Shown here piece after piece: positions 51,870 to 60,818 of a stretch of 64,000 nt of DNA; the stretch's first letter is position 1; each line of letters starts with the position of its first letter. The position numbers and the translations under genes are program-made. This DNA comes from Actinosynnema sp042752395. Lineage in GTDB: Bacteria > Actinomycetota > Actinomycetes > Mycobacteriales > Pseudonocardiaceae. Where the stretch lies: assembly GCF_042752395.1 (NCBI RefSeq), contig NZ_JBHYXZ010000015.1, forward strand, positions 1-64,000, given 5' to 3'. The notes beneath the pieces are model-generated. The model searched no databases. It worked only from the letters and a program-made list of their open reading frames with translations, and was not told the origin of the DNA.

Positions 51870-52331
51870 ATGAAGACGCAGGCGTTCACGGCCGGTGCGG
51901 CTCTCGCGGGTTTGCTGCTCACGTCCGCGCCGGCACTTGCCGCACCGACGTTCGAAGACCAGGTTTTGGCTCTGACGAACGGGGAACGGTCGGCGGCGGG
52001 CTGCCCGGCGCTCACCGCCAACGCCCAGCTCGCGGCCGCCGCCAAGCGGCACAGCGACGACATGGCGCGGACCGGCAACTTCTCGCATACCGGCTCGGAC
52101 GGCAGCACAGCCGCCCAACGGGTCACCGATGCGGGGTATCACTTCCGGGCGATGGCCGAGAACATCGCCGCCGGCCAGGCGTCCGCCGAGGAGGTCGTGC
52201 GCGCGTGGATGAACAGCGAGGGCCACCGGGCCAACATCGTGAACTGCGAGCTGCGCGACCTGGGCGTCGCCCACGCCGTGGACGGCAACAACAAGGTCTA
52301 CTGGACGCAGGACTTCGGCGCGGCGGGCTGA
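51870..52331 (+). CDS. secreted CAP/SCP-domain protein
   Basis: A 153-residue protein. Signal peptide residues 1-24 ending ALAA, then a CAP (cysteine-rich secretory/antigen 5/PR-1) fold: LTNGERSAAGCPALTANAQL, AAAKRHSDDMA, FSHTGSDGST, GYHFRAMAENIAAGQ, and AWMNSEGHRANI. The histidines and glutamate of the CAP cavity are present. ATG at 51870 with GAGGAGG 9 bases upstream. Secreted YkwD-like proteins are common in actinomycetes; molecular role uncertain. Confidence 0.9.
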   Translation: MKTQAFTAGAALAGLLLTSAPALAAPTFEDQVLALTNGERSAAGCPALTANAQLAAAAKRHSDDMARTGNFSHTGSDGSTAAQRVTDAGYHFRAMAENIAAGQASAEEVVRAWMNSEGHRANIVNCELRDLGVAHAVDGNNKVYWTQDFGAAG

Positions 52332-52337
52332 CCGGCG

Positions 52338-55300
52338 TCACGGGCCGACCCGCACGGTCGAGACGACCTCGACGGTGCTGCCCTCGCCGAGCAGCTCGGC
52401 CCCGACCACCTTGGTCAACAAGCCCTCGACCTTCACCACGAGCCCCCGCCTCCCGGCGAACGCGGCCAGGTTCACCGGGGTGCCCTCGGTGAAGGTGACC
52501 TCCTTCAGGCCGGTCGCGCCGGCCAGCGGCGCGAGCGACCGCGCGTCCCGGGTGGAGGTGAGCTTCAACCGCTCCAGGCCGCGCAACCCGGACAGCGGTC
52601 GCAGGTCGAACACCGTGGTGTGCGACAGGTCGAGCGCGCCCAGCGCGCCCAGCGCGGCGAGCGGGCCGAGGTCGACCGTGCCGCACCGCCGCAGCGCCAG
52701 GGTCTCCAGGGTGGCCGCCCACCGCTCGACGGCGTGCACGTTCGCCGGCCGCACGTCCTCGAGCCGCAGGTCCCGGGGTTCCACCAGGAAGGCGAGCACG
52801 TCCAGCGAGTTGAGCCGGCGCGCGCCGGTGAGCTTCAGCACGTCGAGCCGCCACCGGCCGAGCCCGGCCAGCTCGGCCGCGTCCCACCCGCCGATCAGGT
52901 TCACGTGCCGCAGCCGCGGCGCCCGGCGCAGGCCGGCCAGACCGGTGATCTCCCCCGCCGTGACCCGGACGGCGTGCAGCGCGGGCAGCGCGCCGAGCGG
53001 CGCGACGTCCAGCCTGCCGGGGTGCACGACCCGCAGGTGCCTCAGCTCCGGTGTGCGCAGCGTGCCGAGGTCCGGCTCGTCGCGCAGGGTCAGCGTGAGG
53101 ACCCGGACCTGAGGGGGCACGAAGTCGAGCGGACCGGGCGGCGCGGGGCACGACACCCGCTGCACGTGCTGGAGGTGGCGCAGCCCGCGCGCCATGGCGG
53201 GGTCGGTGAGGCTGACGGCCAGCACCGGCAGGTCGGCGAGCACCGTCGCGGCGTAGGTCTCGGGGTCGAACTTGCCCCACGCGGCGACCAGCTCCTGCTT
53301 CACCCGTTCCCGGGTGTCCCGCCCGTGCGCCGCCAGCAGCGGCAGCGCGTCGTCCAGCCCGGTCGCCGCGGCGGCGCGGACCGTCGCCGCCACCTCCACC
53401 TCGGTGCGCGGCCGGGCGGCGGCGAGGAGGTCGAGCACGAAGGCGCCCGCCGAGGCGAACGACTTGGCCGCCGTGACCGAGCGCGGGGGCAGCAGGCGGG
53501 CGACCCGGTCCTCGATGCGGCCGCGGAGGTCGGGGGTCAGCTCCGGCGCGGTCTCCAGGCACGCCACGGCGAGCAGGTGCAGGGCGACCCGGTGCCGCCG
53601 GGTCTCGTCGCCGCGGGTGAGGATCCGGTCGAGCAGTTCGTCGCGCCGCCCCCGGGAGGCGTGGCCGCAGGCCATCACCACGACCTCGTGCCACTGGTCG
53701 AGGTGGGCGTGGGCGACGAGCGTGCCGATGTCGTCCCCGTCGATCGCCGCGCCCGCGGCCAGGTACTCCTGGAAGGTGCGGTGCACGAAGTCCACCCGGC
53801 CCTCGACCGGCTCGCGCAGCAGGCCGCTGCGTTCGAGCAGGTGCCGGTAGACCTCCTCGGCGGACGCCCGGACCTCCGGCATCGACCGCAACCGCCGCTC
53901 GACCTGGCCGATCGCCCGGTCGACGGGCGCGTCGGTGAGGTCGTTGCGGATGAACCAGTAGGCCAGGTCGCCCAGGAGGATGACCTTGCGGGTCCGGGTC
54001 AGGCCCGGCAGCGGTTCGATGCGCCGTTCGGCGTCACGGCGTTCGAGCAGCATCTGCAACGCCGTGTCGTACAGCTCCATGCGGCTCTCCGGCAGGTGGC
54101 CTCGCCGGTCGCGGTGCAGGGCGCACAGCAACGCGCACAGCAGCGGGTACCCGGCGAGCTTGCGCAGGTGGTGCCGGGCGCGGAACCGGTCGAGCAGCCG
54201 CGCCTGGTAGCCCGCCAGCTCGTCCCGGGCCGGGTGGTCGGACAGCTGCGAGCGCATGGCGGCGTGCCAGCGCTCCACGAACACCCGGACGTCGGTCGCC
54301 GTCATGGGTTGCAGGGAGGCCACCACGAAGTCGTCGGCCGCCAGCCAGTTCGGGTCGACCGCGCCGGGGCGCGACGTCACGACGAACTTGGCCGCGGGGA
54401 AGGCGAGGATCAGCGAGCGCAGCCACTCCCGGGCCTCCTGGCGGCGGTGCGGCGCGAGTTCGTCCACGCCGTCGACCAGGACGAGCCCCCGCCCCGACCT
54501 CAGGTGCCGCTGCACCCAGCCGGGCGGCATCTCGTCGGCGATGTGGCGGCCGACCTCGTCCAGGAACCGGTCCGCCGACGGCAGGTCGCGGTCGGCGTAG
54601 CGGCGCAGCGGGATGAAGAACGGCACCGCGTCGTTCCAGTGGGTCAGCGGCTCGGCGAAGTCGCGCCGGGCCCCGCGGACCGCGATCCACTGGAGCAGGG
54701 TCGTCTTGCCCAGGCCCGCCTCGCCGCGGACGAACACGCGGTCGCCGGACGCCAGCAGCTCCTCCACCCGGCGGCCGGGCGTGAAGTAGTCCCCGGTCAC
54801 GGCGTCGGCGGTGATGCTGAGGTAGGCGACCGACAGCGGGTAGCGGCGGCTGCCCTCCGACAGCGTCGCGCCGAACATCTCCACCTGGTCGAGGGTCCGG
54901 GCGACGAGCTGCCGGTAGTCGTAGGAGAAGTCGGTGGAGCTGCGCCGTTGCGGCAGGCGGGCCAGCACGTCCCGGATGCCGGTGACGATTTCGGTCTCGC
55001 GGCGCAGGATCTCGGTCAACGCGCTCGGGCCGAACGGCGGCAGCCGGCGGGCGATCTCGATCACGTACCCGGCGCACTCGCGCAGCAGCAGGCCGTAGAG
55101 CTGCGTGCCGTCCGCGGACAGCCCGTCGGTGGCGTCGGCGGCACGTCCGCGCAGGTGCCGGTCGAGGCGGCGGGCGTCGAGGTCGGCGGCGAACAGGTCG
55201 TCGTCGTCCAGCGCGGCCCGCTCGAACGTCTCGCGCACGGCCTCGATCGCGGCCAGTCGCTCGTGCTCCGGTAATCGGCGGTACTCGTGCTCCAGGATCG

Positions 55301-55508
55301 GCTGGACGCGTTCGATCACGGCATCGGTGAACTGGTCGCCCATCCGCCGCAGCCGGCGCTGGTCCAGCGCGCCGGTCAACTGCTTCTCCAGCAGGTCGAC
55401 CCCGGTGCCGCCGACGGCGGCCGTGACGGACTTGTCACCCAGCCACAGCTTCAGCGCGCTGCGGACCACGGACGCGCCCAAGGGGATCAAAGCCATCTCG
55501 ATGCCCAT
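52338..55508 (-). CDS. NACHT-family STAND NTPase with leucine-rich repeats
   Basis: About 1056 residues. An N-terminal helical region (~1-230) of the NACHT-N-terminal-helical kind precedes the NTPase: Walker A GEAGLGKTT (~262-270), Walker B LVLVDGVDEL (~342-351), VVTSRPGA, and a winged-helix segment with FVHRTFQEYLAAGA near 610. Residues ~780-1030 are leucine-rich repeats with ~20-24-residue spacing (LRHLRVVHPGRLDVAPLGAL, LGALGALDLSHTTVF, LRGLERLKLTSTRD). Bacterial NACHT proteins of this type have been shown to defend against phage; the toxic effector would be the N-terminal region. GTG at 55529 or ATG at 55508/55496 are possible starts. Convergent with the CAP gene. Confidence 0.8.
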   Translation of the reverse strand: MGIEMALIPLGASVVRSALKLWLGDKSVTAAVGGTGVDLLEKQLTGALDQRRLRRMGDQFTDAVIERVQPILEHEYRRLPEHERLAAIEAVRETFERAALDDDDLFAADLDARRLDRHLRGRAADATDGLSADGTQLYGLLLRECAGYVIEIARRLPPFGPSALTEILRRETEIVTGIRDVLARLPQRRSSTDFSYDYRQLVARTLDQVEMFGATLSEGSRRYPLSVAYLSITADAVTGDYFTPGRRVEELLASGDRVFVRGEAGLGKTTLLQWIAVRGARRDFAEPLTHWNDAVPFFIPLRRYADRDLPSADRFLDEVGRHIADEMPPGWVQRHLRSGRGLVLVDGVDELAPHRRQEAREWLRSLILAFPAAKFVVTSRPGAVDPNWLAADDFVVASLQPMTATDVRVFVERWHAAMRSQLSDHPARDELAGYQARLLDRFRARHHLRKLAGYPLLCALLCALHRDRRGHLPESRMELYDTALQMLLERRDAERRIEPLPGLTRTRKVILLGDLAYWFIRNDLTDAPVDRAIGQVERRLRSMPEVRASAEEVYRHLLERSGLLREPVEGRVDFVHRTFQEYLAAGAAIDGDDIGTLVAHAHLDQWHEVVVMACGHASRGRRDELLDRILTRGDETRRHRVALHLLAVACLETAPELTPDLRGRIEDRVARLLPPRSVTAAKSFASAGAFVLDLLAAARPRTEVEVAATVRAAAATGLDDALPLLAAHGRDTRERVKQELVAAWGKFDPETYAATVLADLPVLAVSLTDPAMARGLRHLQHVQRVSCPAPPGPLDFVPPQVRVLTLTLRDEPDLGTLRTPELRHLRVVHPGRLDVAPLGALPALHAVRVTAGEITGLAGLRRAPRLRHVNLIGGWDAAELAGLGRWRLDVLKLTGARRLNSLDVLAFLVEPRDLRLEDVRPANVHAVERWAATLETLALRRCGTVDLGPLAALGALGALDLSHTTVFDLRPLSGLRGLERLKLTSTRDARSLAPLAGATGLKEVTFTEGTPVNLAAFAGRRGLVVKVEGLLTKVVGAELLGEGSTVEVVSTVRVGP

Positions 55509-55562
55509 GCCGCACAGCTTCGCACCCACCGTCGCCGGCGGGTGCGAAGTCCCGTGCGGAGG

Positions 55563-56591
55563 TCAGCAGTAGATCGCGCTGAACAGGTCCACGACGGCGT
55601 CGCCCGGCACGTCGGCGGGCAGCGGGTTGTAGGACAGCGTGGCGCGGGTGCCGTCGTCCGCGCGGGTGGCGTACGTCCGGTAGCCGAGCAGCTCGCCGCC
55701 GTGCCCCCACACCGACCGGCCGCACGGCAGGTCGAACCGCTGCAACCCGAGGCCGTAGGCGAAGACGGTCCCGGTGTCCTCCCGGGTCTGCCGCATGGCG
55801 TCGAGCGAGGCCGCGCTGGTCAGCCTGCCGCTCAGCAGGGCGTCGAAGAACCGGTTGAGGTCGTCGGCGGTGGAGATCATCTCGCCGGCCGCCCAGTCCA
55901 GGGTCGGGTTCATCAGGGTGGCGTCGACCAGCGCGCCGTCCACTTCGGCGTAGCCGCGGGCGTGCGGGTGCGGCAGGCCGGGGTACCGGCCCGGCACGAG
56001 GGTGTGCCTCAGCCCGAGCGGGCGCAGGACGCGGGCGCGGACCTCGTCGCCGTAGGTCCGGCCGGTCACGCGTTCGACGACCATCCCGGCGACGATGTAG
56101 TTGGTGTTCGAGTAGCGCCACCCCTGGCCCGGGTCGAAGTGGGACGGCCGGGCGAACGCCACGTCGAGCAGGTCGCGGGGCCGGTACGTGCGGAAGCGGT
56201 CCGCGCCGCGCCACCGGTTGGTCGAGTAGCCGGCCTCGTGCGCGTAGTCGTACAGGCCGCTGGTGTGGTTGAGCACCTGGCGCACGGTGACCCGGTCGCC
56301 GTTGCGGCCCGCGGGCACGCCCGCCACGTACCGGTCCACGGGGTCGTCCAGCCCGACGCGGCCCTCGTCCACGAGCTGGAGGACGACGGTGGCGACGAAG
56401 GTCTTGGTGGCGCTGCCGATGCGGAAGTACCCGCCGACCGACGCCTCGCCGGCCGCGTCCGCGCGGGTGCCGGCGGGGGTCTCGGCGGTGAGCAGCGCGC
56501 CGGAGGCCCAGCCCTGCCCGACCCACCCGTCCATCGCGGGGAACGTGCCGCTGACGGCCAGCAGGACGCCGGCGATCGCAGTGTTGATCAT
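55563..56591 (-). CDS. serine hydrolase of the beta-lactamase class C/DD-peptidase family
   Basis: A 342-residue protein with a short hydrophobic N-terminus that may be a signal peptide (AIAGVLLAVSGTFPA). SxxK motif is SATK (~S60, K63), YxN is YSN in GWRYSNTNYI, and the third motif is HGG in WGHGGELLGY. Probably periplasmic/extracellular, acting on D-Ala-D-Ala peptides or as an esterase. ATG at 56591, one codon after a GTG. It lies upstream of the NACHT-LRR gene on the same strand, 54 bases apart. Confidence 0.87.
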   Translation of the reverse strand: MINTAIAGVLLAVSGTFPAMDGWVGQGWASGALLTAETPAGTRADAAGEASVGGYFRIGSATKTFVATVVLQLVDEGRVGLDDPVDRYVAGVPAGRNGDRVTVRQVLNHTSGLYDYAHEAGYSTNRWRGADRFRTYRPRDLLDVAFARPSHFDPGQGWRYSNTNYIVAGMVVERVTGRTYGDEVRARVLRPLGLRHTLVPGRYPGLPHPHARGYAEVDGALVDATLMNPTLDWAAGEMISTADDLNRFFDALLSGRLTSAASLDAMRQTREDTGTVFAYGLGLQRFDLPCGRSVWGHGGELLGYRTYATRADDGTRATLSYNPLPADVPGDAVVDLFSAIYC

Positions 56592-56637
56592 CACGGGGAC
56601 GACGCTAGGCGGCGGCGCGGCGGCGGCCCATGGGGAA

Positions 56638-56678
56638 CGCCACCCGGTCCGCTGTGGAGAACCGCAGTCCGGGTGGCG
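56638..56678. other. 10-base hairpin in a divergent intergenic region
   Basis: CGCCACCCGG (56638-56647) and its exact complement (56669-56678) with a 21-base loop lie between the divergent serine hydrolase and 3-hydroxybutyryl-CoA dehydrogenase genes. It could be a 5' leader structure of either; the rest of 56595-56847 shows no gene. Confidence 0.35.
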
Positions 56679-56847
56679 CTACGCGGCCGTGCTGCCGTCG
56701 GGCTCGAGCCCTCGGCTCCACGCCCGCACGGCTTCACCGAACCGCCCTGCGCCACGATGCCCACGACGCGGTTGCGGATGAGGTCCACCGGACATGGCTA
56801 CAGGTGGAGGTGGTGCCGCCGGCCGACGCCCCTGGCAGGATCGGGGC

Positions 56848-57711
56848 GTGAGTGACATTCAACGTGTTGGAGTGGTGGGATCGGGCCTGATGGGCTCCGG
56901 CATCGCCGAGGTCTGCGCGCGGGCCGGGCTGGACGTGCTGGTGGCCGAGGTCAGCCCGGACGCCACGGAGGCCGCGCGGGGGCGGATCGCCTCCTCGCTC
57001 GGCCGAGGGGTGCGCAGCGGCAAGCTGTCCGCCGAGGACCGCGACGCCGCACTGGAGCGCCTGCGGTTCACCACCGACCTCGCAGACTTCGCCGACCGGA
57101 ACCTGGTCGTGGAAGCCGTCGCGGAGAACGAGCAGGTCAAGACCGAGGTGTTCGCGGCGCTGGACAAGGTCGTCGTGGACCCGGAGGCGATCTTCGCGTC
57201 GAACACCTCGTCGATCCCGATCATGAAGCTGGGCATGGCCACCGGCCGTCCCGAGCAGGTCATCGGCGTGCACTTCTTCAACCCCGTGCCGGTGCTGAAG
57301 CTGGTCGAGCTGGTGCCGTCGCTGCTGACCGGCGAGCGGACGAAGGCGCGGGCCGAGGAGTTCGTGACCGGGGTGCTGCACAAGGAGGTCATCCGGTCGC
57401 AGGACCGGGCCGGGTTCGTGGTCAACGCCCTGCTGATCCCCTACCTGCTGTCGGCGATCCGGATGCTGGAGTCCGGGTTCGCCAGCGCCGAGGACATCGA
57501 CAACGGCATGGTGCTCGGCTGCGCGCACCCCATGGGTCCGCTGCGCCTGACCGACCTGATCGGACTGGACACCACCAAGGCGATCGCCGAGTCGATGTAC
57601 GAGGAGTTCAAGGAGCCGCTGTACTCGCCGCCGCCGTTGCTGCTGCGCATGGTGGACGCGGGGCTGCTGGGCAAGAAGAGCGGGCGCGGGTTCCACAACT
57701 ACGCGGCCTGA
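56848..57711 (+). CDS. 3-hydroxybutyryl-CoA dehydrogenase
   Basis: A 287-residue enzyme oxidising or forming 3-hydroxybutyryl-CoA with NAD(P). N-terminal Rossmann motif VGVVGSGLMGSGIAE, catalytic HFFNPVP (His/Asn region), NALLIPYLLSAIRM and the C-terminal HPMGPLRLTDLIGLD domain are complete. Actinobacterial FadB2/Hbd type; in cells it serves fatty-acid or polyhydroxybutyrate metabolism. GTG at 56848 with AGGA upstream. Single gene, followed by a terminator. Confidence 0.93.
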   Translation: MSDIQRVGVVGSGLMGSGIAEVCARAGLDVLVAEVSPDATEAARGRIASSLGRGVRSGKLSAEDRDAALERLRFTTDLADFADRNLVVEAVAENEQVKTEVFAALDKVVVDPEAIFASNTSSIPIMKLGMATGRPEQVIGVHFFNPVPVLKLVELVPSLLTGERTKARAEEFVTGVLHKEVIRSQDRAGFVVNALLIPYLLSAIRMLESGFASAEDIDNGMVLGCAHPMGPLRLTDLIGLDTTKAIAESMYEEFKEPLYSPPPLLLRMVDAGLLGKKSGRGFHNYAA

Positions 57712-57731
57712 CCGGGGTCGGAGCAGCGGGC

Positions 57732-57761
57732 GGGGCCGTCGACCGGGTGGTCGGCGGCCCC
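57732..57761 (+). terminator. hairpin terminator
   Basis: GGGGCCGTCGACC pairs with GGTCGGCGGCCCC (one mismatch, GGGT loop), starting 20 bases past the dehydrogenase stop. Strong stem, short T-poor tail. Confidence 0.75.
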
Positions 57762-57936
57762 TTGCGCTTACCACACCGAGGGCGGGGCCGTCACGCCCGG
57801 AACGCGGCGAAAAATCGACGGACCGCGTCTCGAATGGCCGCGCGCAATAGCGGGCAAACGTCCGACGGTACCTCAGCGCGACGCGCGGGCAAAATGCCAC
57901 GATCCGTCATCGCACACCGCCGGCCGATTAGTGCGA

Positions 57937-58040
57937 AAGACTGACGGCGCTCAGGTCAAGAGGCCGTTCGGAGCAGTCTTGATTACCGTCCCCGGTCACG
58001 CGACTACTGATCGACAGGACCTGTGACCTGGCTTTAGAGT
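57937..58040 (+). promoter_or_regulatory. control region of the prenyltransferase/tryptophanase operon
   Basis: The 418-base gap upstream of the prenyltransferase is visibly less GC-rich than its surroundings. It contains inverted repeats AAGACTG (57937) with CAGTCTT (57974-57980) and GGTCAC (57994) with GTGACC (58023-58028). A promoter-like pair TCGACA (58011-58016) and TAGAGT (58035-58040), spaced 18, would give an ~80-base leader before the TTG start. Confidence 0.45.
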
Positions 58041-58128
58041 GCCGTACGTCACGCTACGGCCGCCTGGTGGACAAGATTGCTTCGCCTAGCGTAACTTTCG
58101 ACTCGCCCCCCACGAGGAGAACCCCGCC

Positions 58129-59223
58129 TTGGACCCTCAAAAAGTCTCCATTCGCGATTTCACGGGCCGTCAGCTCAGCGCCCTGCTGCACTCCCTGGGC
58201 ATCACGCAAAACACCGTTAAACCCGTGGGATTGCTCGCGGACGCGCTCGGCCCCGGCGGTCTGCACCCCATTTCCACCAGGCCGGCCTGGCCCTCCGACG
58301 TGGCCGACGACCACACCCCGGTCGAGTTCTCCGCGGCCTTCGCCGCGGGCGAGGCCCCGACCGTCCGGACGATCGTCGAGACCACCGCGACCAGGCCGTC
58401 CAGGGCCGCCAACACCGCGGCGGCGCTCGCCGCGCTGGACCGGATGAAGCACCGGGAGAACCTCGACACCCGCCGTTTCGACGCGGTGCGGAACCTGTTC
58501 CTGCCGGACGACCCGGAACGGGACTTCACATTCTGGTATTCGTTGGTGTTCCGCCCGGACGCGACGCCCGAGGTCAAGGTTTACCTCAACCCGGAAGTGC
58601 GCGGAGAGGCAGCCGCCGAGGACGTGGTGCGGGAAGCGCTGGAGCGGACCGGTTTCGCCGCCGGTTTCCCGGTCCTGCGCGCCAACGCGGTGACCCGCCC
58701 CGGACTCGACAAGTATTCGTTCTTCGCGCTCGACCTCGTCGAACAACGACGGGCCCGGGTGAAGGTCTACATCTCCCACCACGCGGCGGATGTAACGGAC
58801 GTCACTCGTGCGGCCAAAGCCGCGCGCGGAGTCGATGTGGACAGGGTGCCCGATTTCTGCCTGCTCACCGGCGGCAGCACCGGGACGTTCGACCGGCGAC
58901 CCCTCATTTCCAGCTACACGTTCCTGGACGGCGACGCGGACGTGCCCAGCGGCTATTCCCTGTACGTGCCGATCCGCGACTACGTGACCGACGACGAAGA
59001 GGCACGTCGCCGCGTGCTCGCGGTGATGGACAAGTACGACCTCGACCCCACGCAGTTCGACAACGCGCTGCGCACGATCGCCCGACGTCCGCTGGACGAG
59101 GGCGTCGGGCTGATCGCGCACGTCTCGCTGCGCATGGGCAGGCCGCGTCCCGGCGTCACCGTCTACCTCTCGTCCGAGGCGTACGACATGGCCTCACCCC
59201 GTTCGATCAGCTTGGCAGGCTAG
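58129..59223 (+). CDS. DMATS-type aromatic (tryptophan/indole) prenyltransferase
   Basis: A 364-residue ABBA-fold prenyltransferase. The paired basic/tyrosine strands that hold the diphosphate are visible: EVKVYLN, ARVKVYIS, YSLYVPIRDY and GVTVYLSSEAY. Length and motifs fit bacterial 5-, 6- or 7-DMATS enzymes that put a dimethylallyl group on tryptophan. Start TTG at 58129 with GAGGAG 11 bases upstream. It is followed 9 bases later by a tryptophanase-like gene, an arrangement I recall from Streptomyces 6-DMATS loci where prenyl-Trp is turned into prenylated indoles. Regiochemistry cannot be read here. Confidence 0.87.
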   Translation: MDPQKVSIRDFTGRQLSALLHSLGITQNTVKPVGLLADALGPGGLHPISTRPAWPSDVADDHTPVEFSAAFAAGEAPTVRTIVETTATRPSRAANTAAALAALDRMKHRENLDTRRFDAVRNLFLPDDPERDFTFWYSLVFRPDATPEVKVYLNPEVRGEAAAEDVVREALERTGFAAGFPVLRANAVTRPGLDKYSFFALDLVEQRRARVKVYISHHAADVTDVTRAAKAARGVDVDRVPDFCLLTGGSTGTFDRRPLISSYTFLDGDADVPSGYSLYVPIRDYVTDDEEARRRVLAVMDKYDLDPTQFDNALRTIARRPLDEGVGLIAHVSLRMGRPRPGVTVYLSSEAYDMASPRSISLAG

Positions 59224-59232
59224 GAGTCACCG

Positions 59233-60600
59233 ATGCCCACGATGGAGCCGTACCGCATCAAGGTCGTGGAGCCCATCCCGATCACCACCCGGGCGCACCG
59301 CGAGCGGGCGCTGGCCGCCGCCGGCTACAACCCGTTCAACCTCGCCGCGACCGACGTGACGATCGACCTGCTCAGCGACTCGGGCACCGGCGCCCTGTCG
59401 GCCGAGCAGCAGGCGGCGGGGATGCGCGGTGACGAGACCTACGCCGGTGCGCGCTCCTACTACCGCTTCCGCGACGTGGTGCGGGACCTGACCGGCTACC
59501 CGCACGCCTTCCCCGTCCACCAGGGGCGCGCGGCCGAGCGGATCCTGTTCACCGCGCTGCTCAAGCCGGGCCAGGTCAGCGTCAGCAACACGCACTTCGA
59601 CACCACGCGCGCGAACGTCGAGATCCTCGGGGGCCAGGCCGTGGACCTGCCCTGCCAGGCCGCCAAGGACCTCGACGACGACGCGCCGTTCAAGGGCGAC
59701 ATCGACCTGGACGCGCTGGAGGCGATCCTGTCCGGCCCGCGGGACGTCGCCGTGGTGCTGATCACCATCACCAACAACGGTGGCGGCGGCCAGCCGGTGT
59801 CGATGGCGAACATCAAGGCGGCGGCGGAACTCGCCCGCCGTCACGGCGTGCCGTTCTTCCTGGACGCGGCGCGGTTCGCGGAGAACGCGTGGCTGGTGAC
59901 CCAGCGGGAGCCCGGTTACGCCAACCACACCCCGCGCCAGGTCGCGGAGGAGGCGTTCCGCCTCGCCGACGGGTGCGTGGCGAGCCTGAAGAAGGACGCC
60001 ATCGTCCACATGGGAGGGCTGCTCGCGATCCGCGACCCCGAGCTGGCCGCCAAGTGCGAGCTGCTGCTGATCGCGACCGAGGGCTTCCGCACCTACGGCG
60101 GCCTCTCCGGCCGCGACCTGGAGATGCTGGCGCAGGGCCTGCTGGAGGTCACCGACCCGGAGTACCTGCGGGCACGGGCCGACGCCACCGCGTACGTGGC
60201 CGACCTGGCGCAGGCCGCGGGCGTGGACAGCGTGCGGCCGACCGGGGTGCACGCGGTGTACCTCAACGCCGGTCGCCTGCTGCGCCACCTGCCGCCGCAC
60301 CGGTTCCCGGGGTTCGCCCTGGCCACCGAGCTGTACCTGGCGGGCGGCATCCGGTGCGCCGAGCTGGGCTCGCTCTACCTGGGCGAGCTGGACGACGCGG
60401 GCGAGCTGGTCAAGCCCGCGCCGTACGAGCTGGTCCGGCTCGCCATCCCGCGCCGGGTCTACACGCAGAGCCACCTGGAGTACGTCGGCGAGACGCTGGC
60501 GGAGATCGCGAAGGACCCGGAACGGGTGCCGGGGTACCGGTTGACGCACGCGCCCGCGTTGTTGCGGCACTTCAACTGCCGGCTCGAACCGGTGGTGTAG
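59233..60600 (+). CDS. tryptophanase/tyrosine phenol-lyase family beta-eliminating lyase
   Basis: A 455-residue PLP enzyme. Schiff-base lysine in the K253-K254 pair of SLKKDAIVHMGG, D211 in FLDAARFAENA, and Y70 in GDETYAG correspond to TnaA/Tpl active-site residues. Expected reaction: (prenyl-)tryptophan to (prenyl-)indole, pyruvate and ammonia. AGGAG lies just before the ATG at 59233. No flavin oxidase follows, so the product would be free prenylindole unless other enzymes act. The gene end is intact; an assembly gap follows. Confidence 0.88.
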   Translation: MPTMEPYRIKVVEPIPITTRAHRERALAAAGYNPFNLAATDVTIDLLSDSGTGALSAEQQAAGMRGDETYAGARSYYRFRDVVRDLTGYPHAFPVHQGRAAERILFTALLKPGQVSVSNTHFDTTRANVEILGGQAVDLPCQAAKDLDDDAPFKGDIDLDALEAILSGPRDVAVVLITITNNGGGGQPVSMANIKAAAELARRHGVPFFLDAARFAENAWLVTQREPGYANHTPRQVAEEAFRLADGCVASLKKDAIVHMGGLLAIRDPELAAKCELLLIATEGFRTYGGLSGRDLEMLAQGLLEVTDPEYLRARADATAYVADLAQAAGVDSVRPTGVHAVYLNAGRLLRHLPPHRFPGFALATELYLAGGIRCAELGSLYLGELDDAGELVKPAPYELVRLAIPRRVYTQSHLEYVGETLAEIAKDPERVPGYRLTHAPALLRHFNCRLEPVV

Positions 60601-60613
60601 GGCGTCGGACGCC

Positions 60614-60815
60614 AGATGGGGGGGGGGCGGTGACCGCGTCCCCCCCCCCGCGCGGGGGGGGGGGCGCGCCCGGCCGGGCCGCGGGCCGCCCCCGCCGCGC
60701 CGCCCCCNNNNNNNNNNTCTGTGGGTGGGTGGGGGGGTTGTTGGGGGGGTGGGGGTTTTACACTAACACCCCCCCCCCCCCTCTCGCGTCGGTGGGCCCG
60801 TCGCGCCGGGCCGCG
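60614..60815. other. scaffold gap and low-complexity flanks
   Basis: N-run 60708-60717 with poly-G/poly-C flanks and a GT-rich right edge. It separates the convergent tryptophanase-like and conservon genes. No usable content. Confidence 0.85.
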
Positions 60816-60818
60816 GCG

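Noticed and set aside
57747..57944. Small basic peptide gene (65 codons) upstream of the prenyltransferase, possibly a RiPP precursor
   Set aside because: No ribosome site, no leader/core pattern, and DMATS-type enzymes act on free tryptophan.
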